Assembly: GCF_963517015.1 (NCBI RefSeq)
Contig: NZ_CAUQDV010000002.1
Location: 660,572 to 724,571 of the forward strand
Direction: 5' to 3'
Length of the DNA stretch: 64,000 nucleotides
From: an uncultured Devosia sp.
Lineage (GTDB): Bacteria > Pseudomonadota > Alphaproteobacteria > Rhizobiales > Devosiaceae
Position numbers and translations under genes: made by a program. The notes beneath the pieces are model-generated. The model searched no databases. It saw nothing but the letters and a program-made list of their open reading frames with translations, and was not told the DNA's origin. Positions within the stretch are counted from its first letter, which is position 1, and each line of letters begins with the position of its first letter. Below are positions 9,754-16,974 of this stretch, one piece after another.

Positions 9754-10953
9754 TCAGCCCGCTGCCGGAACCGAAGCGTTCTCGGCCTCGATAGCGTCGA
9801 AGGCCGCGCCGATCTTTTCCATCGCCAGCTCGATATCGGCCTCGCTGACGACCAGCGGTGGAATGAGCCGCAGCACGTTTTCGCCGGCGCCGATGGTCAG
9901 CATGTGATGGTCATCGCGGAGCCGGCTGACGAAGTCGCGCACCGGCGGGGTGATCTTTATGCCGGCCAGCAGGCCTTTGCCGCGCAGCTCCAGCACATAA
10001 TCGGGATATTTCTGCGCCAGCTGCTGGAGGTGCCAGGCGAGCTTCTGGCCCATCTGATTGACCTGATCCATGAAGCCGGGCGCCAGGATCCGGTCGAGCA
10101 CGGCATTGCCGATGGCGCTGGCCAGCGGGTTGCCGCCATAGGTGGACCCATGCGTGCCGGGCACCATGGACGCCGCGACATCGCCCCTGGCAAGGCAGGC
10201 GCCGAGCGGAAAACCGCCACCGATTGCCTTGGCCACCGCGACGATATCGGGCGTGATGCCGCTCCATTCATGGGCGAAGAAACGCCCGGTCCTGCCATAA
10301 CCGCACTGTACCTCGTCGAGGATCAGCAGCATGTCATTGTCGTCGCAGAGCTTGCGCAGGCCCTGCATGAAGTCTGAGGACATGGCGGTGACACCGCCCT
10401 CGCCCTGCACCGGCTCGATCAGGATGGCGCAGGTCTGCGGCGTGATCAGGCCCCTGACGGCTTCAAGATCACCCGGCTTTGCATGCTTGAACCCGGGGGC
10501 GGCAGGGCCAAAACCCTGCAGATAGTCCGGATTGCCGCCGGCGGCGATGGTACCGAGGGTCCGGCCGTGGAAGGAGCCGGTGAAGGCGATGACCTCGAAG
10601 CGGTCTTCCTGGCCCTTGGCCCAGAAATAATGCCGGGCCGTCTTGATGGCGCATTCCACTGCTTCCGCACCCGAGTTGGTGAAGAAGACACTGTCGGCAA
10701 AGGTCGCCTCGACCAGACGCTGACCGAGCCGTTCCTGCTCGGGAATGGTGAAGGTGTTGGCGGTGTGCCAGACCTTTTCCGCTGCACTCTTGAGTGCCGT
10801 CACAAGATGCGGGTCACTGTGACCCAACGCATTGACGGCCACGCCGGCATGGAAATCGAGATACTCTCGGCCCTGCTGGTCGTACAGGCGCGTACCCTCG
10901 CCCCGCTCGAAAGCGAGTTCTGAACGAGCATAGGTGCCGTAGAGCGCAGACAT
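9754..10953 (-). CDS. argD: Acetylornithine aminotransferase
   Basis: PLP-dependent class III aminotransferase of arginine synthesis, which may also act as N-succinyl-diaminopimelate aminotransferase in lysine synthesis. The 399 residues include the Asp of ILDEVQCGYGRTG and the Schiff-base Lys in AVAKAIGGGFP. The start at 10953 (MSALYGTYARSEL) is preferred over ATG 10959, because AAGGA lies seven bases upstream of it and only one base before the other. The 5' leader carries a hairpin with U-rich sequence (see 11023-11048), and the divergent neighbour is gcrA. Confidence 0.95.
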   Translation of the reverse strand: MSALYGTYARSELAFERGEGTRLYDQQGREYLDFHAGVAVNALGHSDPHLVTALKSAAEKVWHTANTFTIPEQERLGQRLVEATFADSVFFTNSGAEAVECAIKTARHYFWAKGQEDRFEVIAFTGSFHGRTLGTIAAGGNPDYLQGFGPAAPGFKHAKPGDLEAVRGLITPQTCAILIEPVQGEGGVTAMSSDFMQGLRKLCDDNDMLLILDEVQCGYGRTGRFFAHEWSGITPDIVAVAKAIGGGFPLGACLARGDVAASMVPGTHGSTYGGNPLASAIGNAVLDRILAPGFMDQVNQMGQKLAWHLQQLAQKYPDYVLELRGKGLLAGIKITPPVRDFVSRLRDDHHMLTIGAGENVLRLIPPLVVSEADIELAMEKIGAAFDAIEAENASVPAAG

Positions 10954-11022
10954 GGTCATTTCCTTTTGGCGGGGTTGAAAGCGGGTGGCGGCGAAGCGTG
11001 ACAATAGCGCCACAAAAATCAA

Positions 11023-11048
11023 AAACGCGCTCCTTGCGCAGCGCGTTT
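11023..11048 (-). promoter_or_regulatory. Hairpin plus U-rich stretch in the argD leader (possible attenuator)
   Basis: On the minus strand AAACGCGCT and AGCGCGTTT form a perfect 9-bp stem around an 8-base loop, followed at once by TTTTTGATTTTTG. This looks like an intrinsic terminator, yet it lies about 70 nt before argD and just after a promoter candidate. A 23-codon frame from GTG 11090 runs through it and stops at the U-tract (TGA 11021-11019). That frame has no Shine-Dalgarno site, so a leader peptide is doubtful. Confidence 0.45.
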
Positions 11049-11056
11049 CGGACCCG

Positions 11057-11086
11057 GAGTAAGGCCGGTTTTCGCAGATAAGTCAA
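11057..11086 (-). promoter_or_regulatory. Candidate sigma-70-type promoter of argD
   Basis: On the minus strand TTGACT (11086-11081) and TTACTC (11062-11057) are separated by 18 bases. The -35 matches the consensus well and the -10 only partly. Transcription would begin just before the argD leader hairpin. Confidence 0.45.
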
Positions 11087-11126
11087 TCACGAGGCCGACA
11101 AGTGGCTGATATGACTCAGGACTTCG

Positions 11127-11141
11127 TTAAGGCAATTTTAA
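11127..11141. promoter_or_regulatory. CtrA-type box upstream of gcrA
   Basis: A perfect TTAA-N7-TTAA site (TTAA at 11127-11130 and at 11138-11141, the second followed by CC) matches the full CtrA consensus. It lies about 35 bp upstream of the candidate -35 of gcrA and about 40 bp from the argD -35, so it could affect either promoter. In Caulobacter CtrA represses gcrA, which fits this placement. Confidence 0.6.
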
Positions 11142-11170
11142 CCAGTGAATATTCGGGGAAAATCCACCCC

Positions 11171-11205
11171 GACTCTTGATCCCGATTCCACCGATGGCGT
11201 ATTCT
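11171..11205 (+). promoter_or_regulatory. Candidate gcrA promoter with embedded GANTC methylation sites
   Basis: TTGATC (11176-11181) and TATTCT (11200-11205) are separated by 18 bases. One GANTC site (GACTC, 11171-11175) abuts the -35 and another (GATTC, 11184-11188) lies in the spacer. Further GANTC sites are at 11113-11117 and 11305-11309. GANTC is the CcrM methylation target, and GcrA acts at promoters carrying it. Confidence 0.5.
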
Positions 11206-11298
11206 CCGGGGCATTGGGAACACGATATCTCGTGTGGCGGACCCATTTAACATACGACGCCTAGAGTTTGGTGGCTGCCATGGCCATTTGGCAGCGCA

Positions 11299-11898
11299 AT
11301 GAAGGATTCTGTTTTGACGATGGTTTCAGGAGCACAACCGGCGGGCTGGACTGACGAGCGCGTCGAGACCCTCAAGAAGCTCTGGATGGAAGGCCTTAGC
11401 GCCAGCCAGATCGCAGGCGAGCTTGGTGAAGGGGTCACCCGTAATGCCGTTATCGGCAAAGTGCACCGGCTGAAGCTCTCGGCCCGCGCCAAGCCCACAA
11501 ATTCAGCGCCGCGCGCCCGTCCGGCGGCCCGCCCGGCTCCGCGCCGCGTGGCCAGCCCTTCGGCCGGCGTTTCGAGCATGGGGACCGGCGCCGCCAAGGT
11601 GTCCTCGCGCCCGGCGATGACCATGTCGCGACCCCAGACCATGGGCGCCACCGCGCTGGCCATGGAGCCACAGATGGCTGCAGAGCTCTATGTGGCGCCG
11701 GCCGCTGCCGAGCTGTTCATCCCCGAGGACAAGCGCCTCAACCTGCTGCAGCTCAACGAGCACACCTGCAAGTGGCCGATCGGCGACCCGCTCTCCAAGG
11801 ATTTCTACTTCTGCGGCCAGCACAGCCTCGAAACCGGCCCATATTGCGACTTCCACTCGCGCCGCGCCTATCACCAGATGGACAAGAAGCGTCGCTGA
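11299..11898 (+). CDS. gcrA: GcrA cell-cycle regulator
   Basis: Alphaproteobacterial transcription factor that binds sigma-70 and methylated GANTC promoters to drive S-phase genes. The 199-residue protein has the N-terminal DNA-binding segment WTDERVETLKKLWMEGLSASQ, an Ala/Pro/Arg-rich linker (about 60-125), and the C-terminal sigma-binding part with TCKWPIGDP, FYFCGQ and GPYCDFHSRRAYH. ATG 11299 is used. ATG 11320 is possible, and neither has a strong Shine-Dalgarno site. A strong terminator follows. The upstream region has CtrA and GANTC sites, suggesting cell-cycle control and possible autoregulation. Confidence 0.94.
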   Translation: MKDSVLTMVSGAQPAGWTDERVETLKKLWMEGLSASQIAGELGEGVTRNAVIGKVHRLKLSARAKPTNSAPRARPAARPAPRRVASPSAGVSSMGTGAAKVSSRPAMTMSRPQTMGATALAMEPQMAAELYVAPAAAELFIPEDKRLNLLQLNEHTCKWPIGDPLSKDFYFCGQHSLETGPYCDFHSRRAYHQMDKKRR

Positions 11899-11917
11899 GA
11901 CGGTAGTGATGAATTGG

Positions 11918-11948
11918 AAAAGGCGCCCGCGAGGCGCCTTTTTTGTTT
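11918..11948 (+). terminator. Intrinsic terminator of gcrA
   Basis: AAAAGGCGCC and GGCGCCTTTT form a 10-bp perfect stem around CGCGA, 20 bp after the gcrA stop, followed by TTTTTTGTTTG. Confidence 0.9.
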
Positions 11949-11966
11949 GTGGTTCGCGAGAAAGAA

Positions 11967-12085
11967 TACCCCCACCTATCCTCCCCCTGAAAAGGGGGAG
12001 GGACCGCCCTGCGATCGGGGCCAGATGGTGCCATGTACTCGATCTGATCCCTCCCCCTATCAGGGGGAGGCTAGGAGGGGGTATC
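11967..12085. repeat. Dispersed palindromic repeat, CCCCCACCTATCC family, copy 1
   Basis: The unit starts TACCCCCACCTATCCTCC and ends with the complementary GGAGGCTAGGAGGGGGTA, with inner CCCCCTGA/TCAGGGGG arms, so the 119 bp can fold into one long imperfect cruciform. Similar units lie at 21071-21243 and 23751-23872, with a partial one at 44351-44392. Here it fills the space between gcrA and the convergent kinase gene. Confidence 0.8.
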
Positions 12086-12102
12086 CGACAAAGACAATTT
12101 AT

Positions 12103-12155
12103 GGGCATAGCCCTCATGGCCTGCTCGCCTAAAATCTCTCCGTCGGAGAGACTTT
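12103..12155. repeat. Small hairpin repeat, GCTCC/GGAGC family, diverged copy
   Basis: The 53-bp stretch GGCATAGCCCTCATGGCC... ending in a TCTCTCC/GGAGAGA hairpin is closely similar to 46394-46446. The hairpin part is also found at 21097-21121. The hairpin lies about 20 bp after the stop of the minus-strand kinase gene and might also help end its transcript. Confidence 0.65.
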
Positions 12156-12174
12156 ACCGCTTCGCAGCCGGCTC

Positions 12175-13458
12175 TTACGGCAAGAACACATCCACGCGCA
12201 TGCCTTCGCCGGGCTTGCTCTTGATCGCCAGTTGGCCGCGATGGCGGTTGACGATGTGCTTGACGATGGCCAGGCCGAGGCCGGTGCCCTTTTTCTTGCG
12301 GCTGGCATCGGCATCGATGCGGTAGAAGCGCTCGGTCAGGCGCGGCACATGTTCCGGCTCGACGCCCGAACCATGGTCGATCACCGTCACCTGCTGGGAA
12401 TAGCCCGGGCGACTGGAGGGCGACAGGCTGATCTCGATGGTCTTGCCGCCAGCACCGTATTTGATGGCGTTCTCGACCAGATTCTCGAAAACCTCGTAGA
12501 GCTGGCCACGATCGCCGGTCACCGTGCTGGGCCCGTCAAACACCGTCATCTGCACATCGAGTTCGGCGGCCTTGGCCTGGACCATCAGCCCTTCGCGCAC
12601 TTCCCGCAACAGGCCGGCCAGTTCGATCGAGCCCGTCGGACGCACATGCTGATGCATTTCGATGCGCGACAGGCTGAGCATATCGTCGATCAGCTTGCTC
12701 ATGCGTTCGGCCTGGCCGCGCATGATGAGGAGGAATTTCTCCCGCGCCATGGAATCCTTGGCCGCCGGGCCCAGAAGCGTATCAATGAAGCCCATCAGCG
12801 AGGCCAGGGGCGTGCGCATTTCGTGGCTGGCATTGGCGATGAAATCGCTGCGCAGCGCATCGACGCGCTTGAGTTCGGTCAGGCTCTGGAAAGTCACCAG
12901 CAATTGCCGGTCCTCATCCTCGAGCCAATCCTGCCCCTGGTGCCGAAGCGGAGACAAGATGACCTTTTCCCAGGTCTCGGAGGGCACGGTTTCATGCAGC
13001 TCGATGCTGCGCACCATGCCACTGCGGATGACCTGGTCGAAGGCTTCGACCAGATGCGGGTTGCGCATGGAAAATGTCAGCGGATTGCCGCGCCGCACAG
13101 CGGGAAACTGGCGGGTCGCGGCGGCATTGGCATGGAGCACCACTCCACGGCGATCCATCACCATGCACGGATCGGCCAGGGCATCGGCCACGGCAAAGAC
13201 CGCCTCGTCGTCGCTGACCGGCTGCGGCTTGATCACTTCCACCGTGCGCGTCACGGTCAATTGCGGCAGAGGCAGGATGGCGACTCCGGCCAGGACGACC
13301 AGGAAGCTGACCAGGGCCGCAATGGCACCGATTTCGCCAATCAGCACCAGCGCCACGAAAACACCGAAAATACCGGCCAACAAGCCGGCCTGCGCGACGA
13401 GACGCGCCACAGCCACCGAAACCGGCGATGCTGATTGGCTAAAGTGCGGCTCGTCCAT
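12175..13458 (-). CDS. PhoR-like membrane sensor histidine kinase
   Basis: A two-component kinase of about 427 residues with two N-terminal transmembrane helices (about 15-65), a PAS domain (about 85-195), a HisKA dimerisation domain with the phospho-acceptor in NASHEMRTPLASLMGF (His about 212), and an HATPase domain with the N-box ENLVENAIKYG and G-boxes DHGSGV and GTGLGLAIVKH. This layout is that of PhoR, the phosphate-starvation sensor. No phoB or pst genes are in the window, so the signal is inferred only. The ATG at 13458 is used; a TTG 30 bp upstream is an alternative. It is divergent from ppk2. Confidence 0.85.
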   Translation of the reverse strand: MDEPHFSQSASPVSVAVARLVAQAGLLAGIFGVFVALVLIGEIGAIAALVSFLVVLAGVAILPLPQLTVTRTVEVIKPQPVSDDEAVFAVADALADPCMVMDRRGVVLHANAAATRQFPAVRRGNPLTFSMRNPHLVEAFDQVIRSGMVRSIELHETVPSETWEKVILSPLRHQGQDWLEDEDRQLLVTFQSLTELKRVDALRSDFIANASHEMRTPLASLMGFIDTLLGPAAKDSMAREKFLLIMRGQAERMSKLIDDMLSLSRIEMHQHVRPTGSIELAGLLREVREGLMVQAKAAELDVQMTVFDGPSTVTGDRGQLYEVFENLVENAIKYGAGGKTIEISLSPSSRPGYSQQVTVIDHGSGVEPEHVPRLTERFYRIDADASRKKKGTGLGLAIVKHIVNRHRGQLAIKSKPGEGMRVDVFLP

Positions 13459-13491
13459 TTTTTGTTTCTGTGAATCAGCCAGTTGCAACGC

Positions 13492-13507
13492 CCCTTGCGC
13501 GCAAGGG
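13492..13507. promoter_or_regulatory. Perfect 16-bp palindrome between the kinase and ppk2
   Basis: CCCTTGCGCGCAAGGG is fully self-complementary and sits in the 90-bp divergent promoter region of the PhoR-like kinase and polyphosphate kinase genes. It could be an operator for a dimeric regulator controlling both. No canonical Pho box is evident. Confidence 0.4.
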
Positions 13508-13548
13508 CGCCTCTATAGCACGGTGTGGATGACAATGGAGCGACACCA

Positions 13549-14406
13549 GTGACCAACCCTCTCGACGGCTTCGACCTCGATAACCCGGAACTCCCCAAGG
13601 CCATCAAGAAGCACGCCATGACCTCGGGCGGCTATCCTTATGAGGAAAAGCTCGATGGCGATGTTTATGACGCGCAGTTGCTGGCTTTGCAAAAGCAATT
13701 GGTGTTGTTGCAGGCCCATCTGCAGGCGAGCGGCGAGCGGGTGTTGATCCTGTTCGAGGGGCGCGATGCGGCCGGCAAGGGCGGCACGATCAAGACCTAT
13801 CTCGCCAATCTCAATCCCCGCTACAATCTCAATGTCGCGCTGCCCAAGCCGAGCGATCGCGAAAGCACGCAATGGTATTTCCAGCGCTATGTCGACTGGT
13901 TCCCGGCGGGCGGGGAAACCGTGCTGTTCGATCGCTCCTGGTACAATCGCGCCGGGGTCGAGAAAGTCATGGGGTTCTGCACCCCCGAACAGACTGAACA
14001 TTTCCTCGAAGAAGCGCCGGAATTCGAGAAACGCATCACCCGGGACGGCATCCATTTCTTCAAATTCTACCTGTCGATCGGGCAGGAAATGCAGCTCAAG
14101 CGCTTCCATGACCGCAGGCATGATCCGCTGAAAGTCTGGAAACTGTCGCCGGTCGACATCGAGGCGCTCAACAAATGGGATGCCTATACCGAGGCGCGCG
14201 ACGAGATGCTCAAGCGCACGGATTCCGCCCATGCACCCTGGACCGTCATCCGCGCCAATGACAAGCGCCGCGGCCGCATCAATGTCATCCAGAACGTGCT
14301 CGACCAGCTCAAATTTGCGGGCAAGGACAAGGCGGCCATCGGCAAGATCGATCCCCTGATCACCCTGTCCGCGCCCGATTTCCTTGAGCTGCACAAGACC
14401 CGATGA
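13549..14406 (+). CDS. ppk2: Polyphosphate kinase 2
   Basis: Transfers phosphate between polyphosphate and nucleoside diphosphates, forming GTP or ATP. The 285-residue protein has the PPK2 Walker A FEGRDAAGKGGT and the lid/Walker B region FDRSWYNRAGVEKVMGF, and its single-domain length is that of class I enzymes. The GTG at 13549 is preferred, since GGAG lies eight bases before it; the ATG at 13525 lacks a ribosome-binding site. It is divergent from a PhoR-like kinase, which suggests a phosphate-related role. Confidence 0.92.
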   Translation: MTNPLDGFDLDNPELPKAIKKHAMTSGGYPYEEKLDGDVYDAQLLALQKQLVLLQAHLQASGERVLILFEGRDAAGKGGTIKTYLANLNPRYNLNVALPKPSDRESTQWYFQRYVDWFPAGGETVLFDRSWYNRAGVEKVMGFCTPEQTEHFLEEAPEFEKRITRDGIHFFKFYLSIGQEMQLKRFHDRRHDPLKVWKLSPVDIEALNKWDAYTEARDEMLKRTDSAHAPWTVIRANDKRRGRINVIQNVLDQLKFAGKDKAAIGKIDPLITLSAPDFLELHKTR

Positions 14407-14433
14407 GACCTGTCGGCAAGTGCTTGCTGCCCA

Positions 14434-14464
14434 TTGACATTCCCCCTGACTGTCAAGCTACTGT
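14434..14464 (+). promoter_or_regulatory. Candidate promoter for the amino-alcohol cluster
   Basis: TTGACA (14434-14439) lies 19 bases before TACTGT (14459-14464), a long spacer. TTGACA is also the left arm of an inverted repeat with TGTCAA (14451-14456), so a repressor site may overlap. It lies 30 bp upstream of the hydrolase gene at 14495. Confidence 0.35.
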
Positions 14465-14494
14465 TACAAATGCGACAATTTCTCGCAGGGGCCA

Positions 14495-15265
14495 ATGAAC
14501 CTTAGTGGGCAGAAAGCAGTCCTGGTTTCCAATGCACGCGGGTCGTCGCCCTTCGTCATTGTGTGTGACCATGCCAGCAACCGCATGCCGTCGCGCTATG
14601 GTGACCTGGGCCTCAGCCAGACCGAACGGCTGAGCCATATCGCCTGGGATCCAGGCGCGCTGTCGGTCAGCCGGGCGTTGAGCGAAATGCTGGACGCCCC
14701 GTTGGTGCAATCCACGGTGTCGCGGCTGATCATCGACTGCAACCGCGATCTCGACGCACCCGACCTGATCTGGACCCTGTCCGAAGCCACGCGCGTCGCC
14801 GCCAACGAAAATATCGACGACGAAGAGCGCCAGTACCGGATCGATCACTTCCACCGGCCCTATCATGCCTCGATCGAGACCCTGCTTGAGGCGCGGCGCC
14901 ATGCCGGGCAGGAGACGATCCTCGTCTGCATGCATTCCTTCACGCCGGTTTACCACGGCGTCCGTCGCCCCTGGCCGATCGGGCTGATCCATGGCGTGGA
15001 TACCGGCTATACCAGCGCGCTTTATGATGCGCTCAAGGCCGATGATCCGAGCCTCAACGTGGGCTGGAACGAACCCTATGCCGCCCTCAATGGCGTAACG
15101 CTGACGCTGGAAAAACACGGCGACGGTCGGGGGCTCGATGCCACCATGGTGGAAATCCGCCACGACGAAATTCTCGAACCTGCCGGTGTGACTCTCTGGT
15201 CCACCCGGCTGGCCCATTGTCTTCAAACCGCGCGGGTCGCGCGCAAGGGAGCGATGGCAGTCTAG
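14495..15265 (+). CDS. N-formylglutamate amidohydrolase family protein
   Basis: A 256-residue hydrolase of the N-formylglutamate deformylase family, zinc-type amidohydrolases related to carboxypeptidase A. Family landmarks seen are VIVCDHASNRMP, HIAWDPGA, SRLIIDCNRD and VCMHSFTPVYHG. It is the first gene of a same-strand cluster with an ethanolamine-type permease, a glutamine-synthetase-like ligase and two dehydrogenases, and no histidine-degradation genes are nearby. From context I infer it may hydrolyse a gamma-glutamyl amide at the end of that pathway, releasing glutamate. The family assignment is firm; the substrate is inference. Confidence 0.85.
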   Translation: MNLSGQKAVLVSNARGSSPFVIVCDHASNRMPSRYGDLGLSQTERLSHIAWDPGALSVSRALSEMLDAPLVQSTVSRLIIDCNRDLDAPDLIWTLSEATRVAANENIDDEERQYRIDHFHRPYHASIETLLEARRHAGQETILVCMHSFTPVYHGVRRPWPIGLIHGVDTGYTSALYDALKADDPSLNVGWNEPYAALNGVTLTLEKHGDGRGLDATMVEIRHDEILEPAGVTLWSTRLAHCLQTARVARKGAMAV

Positions 15266-15325
15266 ACGTCCTCCCATCAAAAAGTTCCGAGGACGTTCGT
15301 CTACTGGTCAGTCTTCCGCGGCGGA
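15266..15325 (+). promoter_or_regulatory. Two inverted repeats in the permease leader
   Basis: ACGTCCTC (15266-15273) pairs with GAGGACGT (15289-15296), and TTCCGC/GCGGAA forms a near-perfect palindrome at about 15313-15325. Both lie in the 101-bp gap between the hydrolase stop and the permease start. They may be RNA hairpins or operators. There is no U-tract. Confidence 0.35.
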
Positions 15326-15366
15326 AGGGACCAGATCTTGGGCTTAAAATTCAGGGGGACGTGACT

Positions 15367-16911
15367 ATGGCTGAAACGAGAAAGGTCGGCAGTGTCGCCT
15401 ATGCGACGCGCGACAAATCCTACTTCGAAAAGCGCGGGCTTCAGCGCTACGCGGGCATCTGGAGCCTCTGGGCGCTCGGCGTCGGCGCGGTGATCTCCGG
15501 CCATTTCTCCGGCTGGAATTTTGGTTTCATGACCGGCGGCTGGGGCGGCATGGTGGTGGCCGGTGCCCTCATCGCCATCATGTATCTGGGCCTTGTGTCG
15601 TCCATTGCGGAAATGAGCCCTGCCCTGCCCCATACCGGCGCGGCCTATAGCTTTGCCCGCACATCGATGGGGCCGTGGGGCGGCTTCGTTACGGGCCTGT
15701 TCGAAAACGTCGAATATGTCCTCACCCCGGCGGTTATCTGCACCTTCATCTCGGGCTATTTCGGCTCGATCACCGGGCTCGATACGGCCTGGTACCCGCT
15801 GCTGTGGGTGGTGTTCTTCGCCATTTTCCTCGCCCTCAACATCTTCGGCGTGGCGCTCAGCTACAAGGTCACGCTGGTCGTGACGCTGATCTCGCTGGCA
15901 GGTCTGGCCTTCTTCTGGGTCAGCGCCTTCCCCAATATCGACTTTGGCCGCTGGGCGCTCAATATCGGCGTCGGTCCGGATGGCGGGGCCGTGGAACTGC
16001 CCGAGGGCAACGGGGAGTGGTTCCCCTTTGGCTGGCAAGGCGTCCTGGCCACCCTGCCCTTCGCGGTCTGGCTGTTCCTGGCCATCGAGCAGGTGCCGCT
16101 GGCCGCCGAGGAGTCTGTCGATCCCAAGCGCGACATGCCGCGTGGCATCCTGCTGGGCTTCTGTACCCTGCTGCTGTCGGCCTTCATGATCGTGCTGCTC
16201 AACCCGTCCATTCCAGGCGTCGGCAGCTTTGCGCTGGGCAGCTCGCTTGAACCAGCGCTGGATGGCATCCGCGCCATCTATGGTGACGCCGCCGCACCGA
16301 TCTTTGGCGTCGTTGCCCTGATCGGCCTGATCGCTTCGTTCCACACGATCCTTTATGCGCAGGGCCGCCAGGTCTATTCGCTGAGTCGCGCGGGCTATTT
16401 CCCGTCTGCGCTGTCCGAGACGCATCCGAAGTATCGCACGCCACACTTTGCCATGCTGGCCGGTGCCTCGCTGGGCCTCGTGGTCATGCTGGCCATCTGG
16501 TTCGTCAATGGCGGCGGCGGTCCGGGCGAAACCCAGCTGGGCGATGACATCATCGGCTCGGTGCTGCTCAACATGGCCGTGTTCGGCGCCATGCTGAGCT
16601 ATATCATGCAGGCCCTGAGCTTTATCATCCTGCGCCGGACCCAACCCAATATCGAGCGACCGTTCCGCTCCCCGGTGGGCATTCCCGGCGCGGTGCTGAC
16701 CATCATCATCGCTACGGTGACGCTGTTCTACCAGCTGCAGGATCCGAACTTCTACAAGGGCGTGATCTGGGTGGTGCTGTGGTGTGCGGTGGGCGTGGTC
16801 TATTTTGCCCTCGTCGGTCGCCACAAGCTGATCCTCTCGCCGGAAGAAGAGTTCGCACTCGAGCATCGCGGCGATGCTGCCGTCGCCGCAGCCGTGGCGC
16901 CAAAAGCGTAA
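15367..16911 (+). CDS. eat: APC-family ethanolamine-type permease
   Basis: Inner-membrane importer of the amino acid-polyamine-organocation superfamily with about 12 transmembrane helices over 514 residues. The N-terminus (YFEKRGLQRYAGIWSLWALG) and the helix 1 glycine motif GVGAVISGHFSGWN resemble the Eat ethanolamine permease subgroup. The ATG at 15367 follows a GGGGG stretch; the frame is open 150 bp further upstream but that part has no homology-like character. The glutamine-synthetase-like gene lies 63 bp downstream, beyond a strong hairpin terminator. Other small amines or amino acids remain possible substrates. Confidence 0.82.
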   Translation: MAETRKVGSVAYATRDKSYFEKRGLQRYAGIWSLWALGVGAVISGHFSGWNFGFMTGGWGGMVVAGALIAIMYLGLVSSIAEMSPALPHTGAAYSFARTSMGPWGGFVTGLFENVEYVLTPAVICTFISGYFGSITGLDTAWYPLLWVVFFAIFLALNIFGVALSYKVTLVVTLISLAGLAFFWVSAFPNIDFGRWALNIGVGPDGGAVELPEGNGEWFPFGWQGVLATLPFAVWLFLAIEQVPLAAEESVDPKRDMPRGILLGFCTLLLSAFMIVLLNPSIPGVGSFALGSSLEPALDGIRAIYGDAAAPIFGVVALIGLIASFHTILYAQGRQVYSLSRAGYFPSALSETHPKYRTPHFAMLAGASLGLVVMLAIWFVNGGGGPGETQLGDDIIGSVLLNMAVFGAMLSYIMQALSFIILRRTQPNIERPFRSPVGIPGAVLTIIIATVTLFYQLQDPNFYKGVIWVVLWCAVGVVYFALVGRHKLILSPEEEFALEHRGDAAVAAAVAPKA

Positions 16912-16917
16912 GTTCGG

Positions 16918-16945
16918 GGCCGCGGCGTCATCGCCGCGGCCTTTT
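16918..16945 (+). terminator. Intrinsic terminator inside the amino-alcohol cluster
   Basis: GGCCGCGGCG and CGCCGCGGCC form a perfect 10-bp GC stem with a TCAT loop, followed by TTTTCGTTT, six bases after the permease stop. The next gene is on the same strand 30 bp away, so this may set different transcript levels or imply a second promoter. Confidence 0.85.
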
Positions 16946-16974
16946 CGTTTCAAGGGAACGAGAGGAGAATTCCC

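Noticed and set aside
11967..12085. Repeat regions considered as CRISPR arrays
   Set aside because: The units are single palindromes spread over the window, with no regular spacers and no cas genes.
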